From: Psychrilyobacter sp.
GTDB taxonomy: Bacteria > Fusobacteriota > Fusobacteriia > Fusobacteriales > Fusobacteriaceae
Direction of reading: 5' to 3'
DNA: 32,986 bases
Assembly (NCBI GenBank): GCA_023145315.1
Contig: JAGLEA010000028.1
Span: 1 to 32,986, forward strand
Part shown: in pieces, positions 23,620 through 31,169 of the stretch
Layout of the letters: each line of letters opens with the position of its first letter
Numbering within the stretch: position 1 is the first letter of the stretch
Program-made: the position numbers and the translations under genes
Notes under the pieces: model-generated
What the model saw: only the letters and a program-made list of their open reading frames with translations
The model's database searches: none
Told to the model about the DNA's origin: nothing

Positions 23620-24546
23620 ATGCATAAGTATATAATAAAAAGATTACTATTATTAATACCAGTTTTATTAGGTGTATCATTTTTAGTTTTTTCAATAATG
23701 TCATTTACACCTGGAGATCCAGCACAGCTAATTTTAGGAGAGAGTGCTCCTAAAATTCAAGTTGAAATGTTAAGAAAAGAGATGGGATTAGATGATCCAT
23801 TTTTAATTCAATATGGAAGATTCGTTATAAATGCAGTTCAAGGTGACTTTGGAAGATCTTATACAAGTGGAAGAGAGGTATTTGGTGAGATATTTCAAAG
23901 GTTTCCAAACACATTAATATTAGCAGTTATAGGAGTAATTATTGCCATATTAATAGGAATACCAGTTGGAATAATCTCGGCTACAAAGCAATACTCACTA
24001 ATGGATAGTATAAGTATGATAGGCGCTCTATTAGGAGTTGCAATGCCAAATTTCTGGTTAGGTCTAATGTTAATTTTATTCTTTTCAGTTGGATTGGGTT
24101 GGTTACCTTCTGGAGGATTTGGTGGATGGAAAAGTTTGATCTTACCATCGATAACTCTAGGAACAGGTGCAGCAGCTATAATTACTAGGATGACAAGATC
24201 ATCGATGTTAGAAGTAATTAGACAAGACTACATTAGAACGGCAAGAGCAAAAGGTGTAACAGAGAAAAAAGTTATAAATAAGCATGCACTTAAAAATGCA
24301 TTAATTCCTGTAATAACAGTTGTAGGATTACAATTTGGATATTTATTAGGTGGAGCAGTTCTTACAGAAACTGTATATTCTTGGCCTGGAGTCGGAAGAA
24401 TGATGGTAGAAGCTATTAGAAGTAAGGATACACCAGTAGTTTTGGCTGCTGTATTATTCTTAGCAACAACATTTTCAATAGTAAACTTACTTGTAGATAT
24501 ACTTTATGGGTTTGTAGACCCTAGAGTAAAATCACAATACAAATAA
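23620..24546 (+). CDS. Peptide-type ABC transporter permease, DppB-like
   Basis: Inner-membrane channel subunit of 308 residues with about six membrane helices. N-terminal MHKYIIKRLLLLIPVLLGVSFLVFSIMSFTPGDPA is the hallmark of DppB/OppB proteins, with the first helix then a large periplasmic loop (LGLDDPFLIQYGRFV-type). The cytoplasmic EAA loop that docks on the ATPase is DYIRTARAKGVTEKKVINKHALKNALIPVITVVG, about residues 205-240. The C-terminus ends NLLVDILYGFVDPRVK, also typical. GGGGGAAG precedes the ATG. Pairs with the next gene, 15 bp downstream. Confidence 0.95.
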   Translation: MHKYIIKRLLLLIPVLLGVSFLVFSIMSFTPGDPAQLILGESAPKIQVEMLRKEMGLDDPFLIQYGRFVINAVQGDFGRSYTSGREVFGEIFQRFPNTLILAVIGVIIAILIGIPVGIISATKQYSLMDSISMIGALLGVAMPNFWLGLMLILFFSVGLGWLPSGGFGGWKSLILPSITLGTGAAAIITRMTRSSMLEVIRQDYIRTARAKGVTEKKVINKHALKNALIPVITVVGLQFGYLLGGAVLTETVYSWPGVGRMMVEAIRSKDTPVVLAAVLFLATTFSIVNLLVDILYGFVDPRVKSQYK

Positions 24547-24561
24547 AAGGGGGATTTAAAT

Positions 24562-25476
24562 ATGTCAAATAAAGCAACAAATTTAAAAAATACAGAGATA
24601 AATTCTTCTAATGAAAATGTAAATAAGAAGAGAAGTCAATTTGCAGAAGTATGGAGAAGGTTAAAGAAAAATAAGATGGCAATGGTAGGATTAGGAATAT
24701 TAGGGGTTATCATTTTATTAGCAATTTTTGCTGATGTTATAGCTCCATATGAAACAGTAGCAATAAAACAAAATTTAAGAGAAAGATTACAAGAACCAAG
24801 TATGAAACATATTTTTGGAACAGATGAGTATGGTAGAGATATGTTTGCAAGATTGATCCATGGAGCACGTGTTTCTCTAAAGGTAGGAATACTAGCTGTT
24901 GGAATTTCTATAGTAATTGGTGGAACTTTGGGAGCAATAGCTGGTTATTATGGTGGTAAATTAGATAATATTATTATGAGAATAATGGATGTTTTTTTAG
25001 CAGTTCCAAGTATATTACTTGCTATTGCTATCGTATCAGCACTTGGTCCTAACTTAATGAACTTGATGTTTGCTATAAGTATCTCTTCAATACCAGGATA
25101 TGCTAGAATTGTTAGAGCATCGGTAATATCTATAAGAGATCAAGAGTTTGTAGAAGCTGCAAGAGCAATTGGTGCAGATGACTTTAGAATTATATTTAAA
25201 CATATTATTCCAAATGCGTTAGCTCCAGTAATAGTACAAGGAACACTAGGTGTAGCAGGAGCTATTTTATCAACAGCAGGACTTAGTTTTATAGGAATGG
25301 GTATCCAGCCACCAGCACCAGAATGGGGTGCTATGCTTTCAGGAGGTAGACAATACCTAAGATATTCACCACATGTAACTACTATTCCAGGTATAGCTAT
25401 TGTAATCACAATTCTAGCCTTGAACTTAGTAGGAGATGGATTGAGAGATGCATTAGATCCAAGACTTAAATCATAA
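24562..25476 (+). CDS. Peptide-type ABC transporter permease, DppC-like
   Basis: Second channel subunit, 304 residues, about six membrane helices. The first 30 residues are hydrophilic and Asn/Lys-rich, then the family start FAEVWRRLKKNKMAMVGLGILGVIILLAIFADVIAPY. HIFGTDEYGRDMFARLIHGARVSLKVG (about residues 88-114) is diagnostic of DppC/OppC/NikC. The EAA loop is DQEFVEAARAIGADDFRIIFKHIIPNALAPVIV. The C-terminus LNLVGDGLRDALDPRLKS is the usual end of the family. It overlaps nothing; dppD-like follows after 22 bp. Confidence 0.95.
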   Translation: MSNKATNLKNTEINSSNENVNKKRSQFAEVWRRLKKNKMAMVGLGILGVIILLAIFADVIAPYETVAIKQNLRERLQEPSMKHIFGTDEYGRDMFARLIHGARVSLKVGILAVGISIVIGGTLGAIAGYYGGKLDNIIMRIMDVFLAVPSILLAIAIVSALGPNLMNLMFAISISSIPGYARIVRASVISIRDQEFVEAARAIGADDFRIIFKHIIPNALAPVIVQGTLGVAGAILSTAGLSFIGMGIQPPAPEWGAMLSGGRQYLRYSPHVTTIPGIAIVITILALNLVGDGLRDALDPRLKS

Positions 25477-25498
25477 TAAATAAAAAAGGAGAATATTA

Positions 25499-26482
25499 AT
25501 GAGTGAAAAATTATTAGATATAAAAAACCTTACTATTCATTATGAGACTGAAGATGGAGTAGTAAAAGCAGTAAATGGAATAAATTTAGATTTAAAAGAG
25601 GGAGAAACTTTAGGATTAGTAGGTGAAACTGGAGCTGGAAAAACAACTACAGCTCTAGGAATGATGAGGTTAATACCAAATCCTCCTGGTAAAATTATTG
25701 GTGGACAAATAGAATTTGAAGGAAGAGATATATTAGCACTATCAGAAGATGATATGAGAGGAATAAGAGGGAATAAAATATCAATGATATTTCAAGATCC
25801 AATGACTTCATTAAATCCAGTGCTAAGTGTAGGAGAGCAAATATCAGAAGTGATATTAATACATCAAGACATTACTTCTGATGGTGCAGTTGAAAAAGCT
25901 GAGGAAATGCTAGAATTAGTTGGAATTCCTGGAGCTAGATATAATGATTATCCACATCAATTTTCTGGTGGAATGAAACAAAGAGTTGTAATTGCCATAG
26001 CTTTAGCATGTAATCCTAAATTATTGATTGCAGATGAACCTACAACAGCACTAGATGTAACTATACAAGCTCAAGTTTTAGATTTAATGAATAATTTGAA
26101 AGAAAAATTTAAAACGGCAATGTTAATGATTACACATGATTTAGGAGTAGTAGCTCAAGTATGTGATAAAGTAGCTATTATGTATGGTGGAGATATAATA
26201 GAGTATGGTGTAATAGAAGATATTTTTGAATCAACTAAGCATCCTTATACAAAAGGATTATTTGGATCAATACCAAATTTAGATAGTGACGCAACTAGGT
26301 TAAGTCCTATAAAAGGTAGTATGCCAGATCCAACTAATCTACCATCAGGGTGTACATTTCATCCTAGGTGTGATAGAGCAATAGCAATATGTTCTACAAA
26401 AACTCCTAAATTAGTGAATATAGATGGACATAAGGTAAAGTGTCTTATGTATGAAGAAGATACTAAAAAAGAATGGAAATAG
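25499..26482 (+). CDS. Peptide-type ABC transporter ATPase, DppD-like
   Basis: Cytoplasmic ATP-binding subunit, 327 residues. Walker A is GETGAGKTTT (about 42-51), Q-loop in MIFQDPMTSLNPVL, signature FSGGMKQRVVIAIAL, Walker B LLIADEPTTALDVTIQ, and switch His in MLMITHDLGVV. The extended C-terminus with GCTFHPRCDRAIAICSTKTP is the oligopeptide/dipeptide C-terminal domain, whose cysteines can bind an iron-sulfur cluster in some relatives. It forms a heterodimeric motor with the next gene. Ribosome-binding site AAAAAGGAGAATA. Ten bp separate its stop from the next start. Confidence 0.95.
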   Translation: MSEKLLDIKNLTIHYETEDGVVKAVNGINLDLKEGETLGLVGETGAGKTTTALGMMRLIPNPPGKIIGGQIEFEGRDILALSEDDMRGIRGNKISMIFQDPMTSLNPVLSVGEQISEVILIHQDITSDGAVEKAEEMLELVGIPGARYNDYPHQFSGGMKQRVVIAIALACNPKLLIADEPTTALDVTIQAQVLDLMNNLKEKFKTAMLMITHDLGVVAQVCDKVAIMYGGDIIEYGVIEDIFESTKHPYTKGLFGSIPNLDSDATRLSPIKGSMPDPTNLPSGCTFHPRCDRAIAICSTKTPKLVNIDGHKVKCLMYEEDTKKEWK

Positions 26483-26492
26483 GGGGCTAGAG

Positions 26493-27476
26493 ATGGCAGA
26501 AGTTATATTAGAGGTAAAAGGATTAAAAAAACATTTTAAAACTCCTAAAGGGATGTTACATGCTGTAGATGGAGTAAGTTTTACAATAGAAAGAGGTAAA
26601 ACTTTAGGAATAGTAGGAGAATCAGGGTGTGGAAAATCTACAACTGGTCGTGCTGTTTTGAGACTTTTAGAAGCAACTGATGGGGAAGTAATTTTTGAAG
26701 GAAAAAATATTGGTAATTTAGACAAGAAAGATATGAGAAAATTAAGAGAAGATATACAAATAATATTTCAAGATCCATTTGCATCGTTAAACCCTAGGAT
26801 GACAGTAAGTGAAATAATAGGTGAACCATTAGTTATACATAAGATGGTGAAGAACAAAAAAGAATTAGGGATAAAAGTTAAAGAATTAATGGATTTAGTA
26901 GGATTGAGCCAAAGACTTTTAAACACTTATCCACATGAATTAGATGGTGGTAGAAGACAAAGGATTGGTATTGCAAGAGCACTATCATTAAATCCAAAAT
27001 TTATTGTATGTGATGAACCTGTATCAGCATTAGATGTTTCTATACAAGCACAAGTTTTAAATCTTATGCAAGATTTACAAGCAAAATTAGGATTAACATT
27101 TATGTTTATAACTCATGATCTATCAGTTGTAAAACATTTTTCAGATGATATTGCAGTAATGTATTTAGGACAATTAGTAGAAAAAGCTCCTTCTAATATA
27201 TTATTCAAAAATCCTAGACATCCATATACAAAAGCACTTTTATCAGCAATTCCAGTTGCTAGTTTGAGACACAAGATGGAGAGAATAGAGTTAAATGGTG
27301 AAATAACATCACCAATTAATCCATCACCAGGATGTAGATTTGCAAAGAGATGTGCATATGTTAAAACAGAATGTAGCCATGGAGATCCAATGTTAAATGA
27401 GATCTCAGAAGGTCATTTTGTGGCGTGTCACTTAGTAGATAACTTAAAAATAAATGAAACAGATCCAAGTAAATAA
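26493..27476 (+). CDS. Peptide-type ABC transporter ATPase, DppF-like
   Basis: Second ATP-binding subunit, 327 residues. I start it at ATG 26493, just after AGGGGGC; an in-frame upstream ATG (26451) lies inside the previous gene and adds 14 basic residues with no family counterpart. Walker A is GESGCGKSTT (42-51), Q-loop IIFQDPFASLNPRM, Walker B FIVCDEPVSALDVSIQ, switch MFITHDLSVV. The ABC signature is LDGGRRQR (residues 150-157) instead of LSGGQRQR. The C-terminal domain has GCRFAKRCAYVKTEC and ends with a conserved HFVACHL stretch. It completes the five-gene importer, followed by a strong terminator. Confidence 0.94.
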   Translation: MAEVILEVKGLKKHFKTPKGMLHAVDGVSFTIERGKTLGIVGESGCGKSTTGRAVLRLLEATDGEVIFEGKNIGNLDKKDMRKLREDIQIIFQDPFASLNPRMTVSEIIGEPLVIHKMVKNKKELGIKVKELMDLVGLSQRLLNTYPHELDGGRRQRIGIARALSLNPKFIVCDEPVSALDVSIQAQVLNLMQDLQAKLGLTFMFITHDLSVVKHFSDDIAVMYLGQLVEKAPSNILFKNPRHPYTKALLSAIPVASLRHKMERIELNGEITSPINPSPGCRFAKRCAYVKTECSHGDPMLNEISEGHFVACHLVDNLKINETDPSK

Positions 27477-27480
27477 AGTG

Positions 27481-27514
27481 AAGGGACTTAGAGTATATCT
27501 AAGTCCCTTTTTAT
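27481..27514. terminator. Terminator of the ABC importer operon
   Basis: 12-bp stem AAGGGACTTAGA (27481-27492) with its complement (27498-27509), 5-nt loop, then T-rich sequence. It lies between convergent genes; the downstream gene's stop is 7 bp away and may share it. Confidence 0.9.
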
Positions 27515-27520
27515 TATAGA

Positions 27521-28669
27521 TTAAATTTTATCAGTAGATGGAGCTAAGTACATATAAACTTTAATACGTGATAAACCTTTTTTATCAAATATTACAGAGA
27601 TCTTCCACGGGAATCTGTCATAATTAAAAACACTCTTAATACGCAAATTTTGTAATTCTTGTAAAAAATGATAATTATAACTAAATTTATAAATTGAAAG
27701 TTCCCTATATAGTCGCCCTTCAATTTTAAAGCATGAAGAAAAATGTTCAGAAATATCAATAATTTTGATAATATCATTATTGATTTTAAAACTACTCTTC
27801 AAAGTCCCTTCTAAATAGATATCAAGGGGAGGTTTAAAATTAGTTTTAATGCTTTCAATAATTTTTATAACTTTTTCTGCTGATATATCACTCAAGGTAT
27901 TTTCTATTATACTGCTAATCTTAACGATATCTTTGATATCATTTTTAATAGACTGTATTATTAAATTTGTATTTTTAAGTTGTTCAGATTTTTTTGTATC
28001 AATAAATGAAAACTTTAAAGATTCTATTTTGTTTGTTTTTCCACTTCCGACCTTTATTTTTTCATAATTGATATTAAAATTAGAAGATTTGTTTATATCG
28101 TTTATAATTGGTTTTAGTATGTTTTTTTCAAAATCAAAAAACCTTTCATAGTAAGTATCTTCTAAACCTAAAATAGTTTTTAATTCCTTTACTGTATATT
28201 CAAAGTTTTTTCTATCGTAGTATTTAAAAATTTTAGGGTAAAGTTTGAAAGAATACTTCTCTTTAAATCTAATAAATGTGAGTATATCAATTCGATTAAA
28301 TATATTTTTCCTATTAAGGGAATAAACTAATTCAATAGGAGGGATAACAGCAATACCATCCTCTCTTAAATATATAGAGTTTAAAAAGAAAAATTCACCA
28401 TAGATTGTTTCCTTCTTTAAAGTATGTAGTGTGAAAAATATTTTTTTCTTACCAAGTCGAACTAAATGGCTTTTAATCTCTTTTAAATCCTTTATTTTAT
28501 AAATTCCATATAGTTCTCCAAGAGGAAAAAACGCTATATTAGAATGAATATTAATTTTTTTTTTAAGTTTATCTAAAAAAACCTTCTCTTTTGTCTTCAA
28601 TTTAGGTTCGATTCTAACATCAAATGACTTTTCGAATGATTCGGCATCTAAAAATGATAGATTTTCCAT
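27521..28669 (-). CDS. Rep_3-type (plasmid initiator-like) winged-helix protein, orphan, with C-terminal extension
   Basis: A 382-residue soluble, Lys/Ile/Phe-rich protein. Residues about 20-120 resemble the first winged helix of Rep_3/RepB initiators. Residues about 125-222 fit the second: a helix ending KYSFKLYPKIFKYY, then YTVKELKTILGLEDTYYERFFDFEKNILKPIINDINKSSNFNINYEKIKVG, which follows the family pattern SxxLYxxLxxY...xxLxxLLGL...xFKxxVLxPAIxEIN...xxYxxIKxG. The C-terminal 150 residues have no counterpart I recognise. No partition, toxin-antitoxin or mobilisation genes are near, so it may be a captured replicon gene or a domesticated DNA-binding regulator. Upstream intergenic DNA holds an exact 16-bp direct repeat. 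Stronger AT bias than its neighbours. Confidence 0.65.
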   Translation of the reverse strand: MENLSFLDAESFEKSFDVRIEPKLKTKEKVFLDKLKKKINIHSNIAFFPLGELYGIYKIKDLKEIKSHLVRLGKKKIFFTLHTLKKETIYGEFFFLNSIYLREDGIAVIPPIELVYSLNRKNIFNRIDILTFIRFKEKYSFKLYPKIFKYYDRKNFEYTVKELKTILGLEDTYYERFFDFEKNILKPIINDINKSSNFNINYEKIKVGSGKTNKIESLKFSFIDTKKSEQLKNTNLIIQSIKNDIKDIVKISSIIENTLSDISAEKVIKIIESIKTNFKPPLDIYLEGTLKSSFKINNDIIKIIDISEHFSSCFKIEGRLYRELSIYKFSYNYHFLQELQNLRIKSVFNYDRFPWKISVIFDKKGLSRIKVYMYLAPSTDKI

Positions 28670-28720
28670 AAAAATAACTCCTTTTTATTTTTTATTTTGT
28701 GACAATTTCATCTTAATTAA

Positions 28721-28736
28721 AATATATTAGACGAAA
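28721..28736 (+). repeat. Direct repeat, copy 1 (iteron-like)
   Basis: AATATATTAGACGAAA, identical to the copy at 28804-28819. It lies 52 bp upstream of the Rep_3-like gene's start, where its own promoter would be. Confidence 0.8.
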
Positions 28737-28766
28737 TTTTTATATTTTTTAATATATATAACGTAA

Positions 28767-28788
28767 TTTTACTAATAAAATAGTAAAA
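28767..28788. repeat. Inverted repeat between the two direct repeats
   Basis: TTTTACTA (28767-28774) and TAGTAAAA (28781-28788), 8-bp arms and 6-bp spacer. It lies near the middle of the region between the two direct-repeat copies, so it could be an operator or a chance palindrome in AT-rich DNA. Confidence 0.5.
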
Positions 28789-28803
28789 AGTAAAGATTAA
28801 ATT

Positions 28804-28819
28804 AATATATTAGACGAAA
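28804..28819 (+). repeat. Direct repeat, copy 2 (iteron-like)
   Basis: Exact second copy of AATATATTAGACGAAA, starting 83 bp after copy 1 (about eight helical turns), 21 bp before the -35 box of the PTS promoter. A palindrome AAAAAACGTTTTTT (28818-28831) overlaps its end. Confidence 0.8.
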
Positions 28820-28840
28820 AAAACGTTTTTTCTATAAAAG

Positions 28841-28869
28841 TTGCATATATTCAAATCCTAAAGTATACT
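28841..28869 (+). promoter_or_regulatory. Promoter of the PTS-mupG operon
   Basis: TTGCAT (28841-28846), 17-bp spacer, TATACT (28864-28869), followed 63 bp later by the IIB start codon. Good spacing and match, placed directly after the second direct repeat and the A/T palindrome, which are candidate regulator sites. Confidence 0.75.
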
Positions 28870-28932
28870 AATAGAACAGAAGTGTAGAAGAACAGAAAAG
28901 TTAGCAAACAAAAAACCAATAGGAGGAGATTT

Positions 28933-29238
28933 ATGAAAAAGATACTATTATTATGTAGTGCTGGTATGTCAACTAGTATTGTAGTAAAGAAGATGAAAGA
29001 TGCAGCGGCGGTAAAAGGAATTGAAGCTCAAATAGAAGCAGTAGGATTAGAACAGTTTCATGATAAACTAGGAGAGTATGATGTATTCTTATTAGGACCA
29101 CAAGTAAGATTCAAGAAAGATGAATTAAGCAAGATAGCAGCTGAGCATGGTAAGAAAGTAGAAGTAATTAATTCTATGGATTATGGAATGATGAAAGGTG
29201 AAAAGATCTTAGATTTCGCAATTGAATTAATCGGTTAA
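28933..29238 (+). CDS. PTS system, lactose/cellobiose family, IIB component
   Basis: Cytoplasmic phosphotransfer protein of 101 residues. It accepts phosphate from IIA on Cys8 (LLLCSAGMSTS, the IIB P-loop) and passes it to the sugar entering through IIC. LGEYDVFLLGPQVRF in the middle and VINSMDYGMMKGEKIL near the end are family hallmarks (ChbB/CelA/LicB type). GGAGGAG precedes the ATG. First gene of an IIB-IIA-IIC operon. The sugar is unknown; N,N'-diacetylchitobiose, cellobiose or a MurNAc disaccharide are options. Confidence 0.95.
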   Translation: MKKILLLCSAGMSTSIVVKKMKDAAAVKGIEAQIEAVGLEQFHDKLGEYDVFLLGPQVRFKKDELSKIAAEHGKKVEVINSMDYGMMKGEKILDFAIELIG

Positions 29239-29322
29239 AACATACTATATATATAGTGATTAAAAAATGTACAACTTATCAAAATATACAAGTAAAAAAA
29301 TCTTTTTAAAAAGGGGGATAAG

Positions 29323-29622
29323 ATGTCAAAATTTACAAAAGAGGAATTATTAGAAGGGTTTATGCCAATAATAGCTTTAGCAGGAACAGCAAAGAGTATC
29401 GCATTAGAATCACTTAGAAATAAAGATAAAAGTGGTTTAGCAGAAGCAAAAGCATTATTATTAGAAGCTCACGGTGTGCATCATAAATTTGTTACAGCAG
29501 AATGTGAAGATGATGATAATGTAGTAGTAGAGTTAAACTTAATAATCGCACATGCAGAAGATCAATATATGGCAGCTGAAACAATTATTTCATTAGTTGA
29601 AATATTACTAGATGTTATATAG
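29323..29622 (+). CDS. PTS system, lactose/cellobiose family, IIA component
   Basis: Helical trimeric phosphocarrier of 99 residues that takes phosphate from HPr. The phosphorylated His is His77 in LIIAHAEDQYMAAE, with the metal-ligand Asp80 three residues on, exactly the spacing of ChbA/LacF. The first helix (EELLEGFMPIIALAGTAKSIALESL) matches the family. The middle segment LLEAHGVHHKFVTAECEDDDN is more divergent than usual: the normal AHxxQTxLIxxE reads AHGVHHKFVTAE. AAGGGGGATAAG precedes the ATG. An 84-bp gap with only AT-rich sequence, including the palindrome ACTATATATATAGT, separates it from IIB. Confidence 0.92.
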   Translation: MSKFTKEELLEGFMPIIALAGTAKSIALESLRNKDKSGLAEAKALLLEAHGVHHKFVTAECEDDDNVVVELNLIIAHAEDQYMAAETIISLVEILLDVI

Positions 29623-29671
29623 AAAAAAACTAGATTAAAGAATTAAAAAAAATATATTTGGAGGAAAAATC

Positions 29672-31054
29672 ATGGCTAAGAAAAGTTTCATGGATAAATT
29701 TACAGAAATAACAGAAAAGCATTTAATGCCCATCGCATCAAAGATGTCGAGTCAAAAACATTTAACAGCACTAAAGGACGGGTTTGTATTTACAATGCCA
29801 TTCTTAATTGTAGGATCAGTAATATTATTATTAGTTAACTTACCGTTTGGATCACCTGAATTATCACCAGGAACTCCTAATCCAATGTTTATGCAATGGT
29901 ATGCAGACTTAATGGCAGCTCATAAAGCTAATTGGGTTCAACCATTCTATGTAAGTATGGGTGTAATGTCGTTATTCGTATCATTCGGAATTGGTTACAG
30001 TTTATCTATTCAGTATAAGTTAAGTGGTGTAACAGGTGGTTTCTTAACACTATTTACATTCCTTATGACTTCTGCTAAATTAGATTGGGTACCAATGGCA
30101 AAAGAGCCACAAGTTTTAGCTGTATTCCACAAAGATGGTGGATGGATGCCGGTAATGGATGCTAGATTTTTAGATGCAAAAGGATTATTTGCTGCAATAA
30201 TTGGTTCATTTATCGCAATTGAAATCTATAGATTTATGGCGACAAAGAAAATGGTTATTAAATTACCGGATTCTGTTCCACCAGCAATTGCAAAATCATT
30301 TGAATTATTAACTCCAATCATTGCTGTAATTTTAATATTACAACCTATCAACATTTGGGTACAATCTACAGGAAAAATGATTCCAGAAATCATCATGAAT
30401 GCATTTGCTCCATTAGTACATGCCTCTGATAGTTTACCAGCAATAATCTTAATTTTAGTAATAGTTCATCTATTGTGGTTTGCAGGATTACATGGTGTAA
30501 ATGTAGTAGTAGCAATTATTAACCCAATAATCTTAACTAACCTTGCAACAAATCAAGAAGCACTACAAGCTGGAACAAATTTACCTCATATATTTGCTGG
30601 TGGATTCTTAGATGCGTTCGTATATTTAGGTGGGGCAGGAGCGACTTTAGGACTTGCTATTGCAATGTCTAGAAGTAAATCTGATCATCTTAAAGCAATC
30701 GGTAAATTAGGAACAGTTCCAGGATTATTTAATATCAACGAACCAATTATATTTGGTGCACCAATAGTAATGAATCCAATCTTATTTATTCCGTTCATAG
30801 GAGTACCAATTGTAAACGCTACAATAGCATGGTATGCAGTTAAAATGGGATTAGTAGGGAAGATAGTTACATTAGTACCATGGACTACACCAGCTCCAAT
30901 AGCTGCATTTTTAGCAACTAACTTCGGAGTAACAGCATTAATCTTAAGTACAGCATTAGTATTCTTATCTTACTTCATGTACAAACCGTTCGTAACAATC
31001 TATGCTAACGAATTAGAAAAAGAAGCATTAGAAGAAGCTAGCGCATCAAAATAA
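29672..31054 (+). CDS. PTS system, lactose/cellobiose family, IIC component
   Basis: Inner-membrane sugar channel, 460 residues. It begins with the amphipathic family start FMDKFTEITEKHLMPIASKMSSQKHLTALKDGFVFTMPFLIVGSVILLL, and has about ten membrane segments. Substrate-pocket stretches include LLWFAGLHGVNVVVAIINPI (about residues 270-289), GGAGATLGLAIAM (near 318) and PGLFNINEPIIFGAPIVMNPILFIPF (near 350), in which the Asn-Glu pair and His of the IIC pocket are retained. A Thr-Pro loop around WTTPAPIAAFLATNFG precedes the last helices. Strong GGAGGAAA before ATG. A hairpin follows and the mupG-like gene comes 115 bp on. Confidence 0.95.
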   Translation: MAKKSFMDKFTEITEKHLMPIASKMSSQKHLTALKDGFVFTMPFLIVGSVILLLVNLPFGSPELSPGTPNPMFMQWYADLMAAHKANWVQPFYVSMGVMSLFVSFGIGYSLSIQYKLSGVTGGFLTLFTFLMTSAKLDWVPMAKEPQVLAVFHKDGGWMPVMDARFLDAKGLFAAIIGSFIAIEIYRFMATKKMVIKLPDSVPPAIAKSFELLTPIIAVILILQPINIWVQSTGKMIPEIIMNAFAPLVHASDSLPAIILILVIVHLLWFAGLHGVNVVVAIINPIILTNLATNQEALQAGTNLPHIFAGGFLDAFVYLGGAGATLGLAIAMSRSKSDHLKAIGKLGTVPGLFNINEPIIFGAPIVMNPILFIPFIGVPIVNATIAWYAVKMGLVGKIVTLVPWTTPAPIAAFLATNFGVTALILSTALVFLSYFMYKPFVTIYANELEKEALEEASASK

Positions 31055-31064
31055 TTTAAATTTT

Positions 31065-31103
31065 AAATACTTACCAATGATTTTTGGTAAGTATTTCTTA
31101 TTT
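31065..31103 (+). terminator. Hairpin between PTS IIC and the MupG-like gene
   Basis: Perfect 13-bp stem AAATACTTACCAA (31065-31077) with its complement (31084-31096), 6-nt loop, short following T-rich sequence. It is probably partial, since a TATAAT at 31123-31128 offers only a weak separate promoter for the next gene. Confidence 0.7.
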
Positions 31104-31169
31104 ATAGCATTTTTTAAAACTATATAATACTTTTTTGATTAGAGAAATAAATTAAACTTAGGGGGCAAA

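Noticed and set aside
26451..26492. Earlier ATG for the DppF-like gene
   Set aside because: It overlaps the preceding gene, encodes a basic 14-residue tail unlike the family, and a good ribosome-binding site precedes ATG 26493.
27521..28932. The window or this section as a plasmid
   Set aside because: The rest of the window is core chromosomal genes (serS, fba, glnN, glg, dtd, tRNAs), with no partition or mobilisation genes.
29243..29256. Palindrome ACTATATATATAGT between the IIB and IIA genes
   Set aside because: Low-complexity AT repeat with no G/C core; not enough for a regulator site or terminator.
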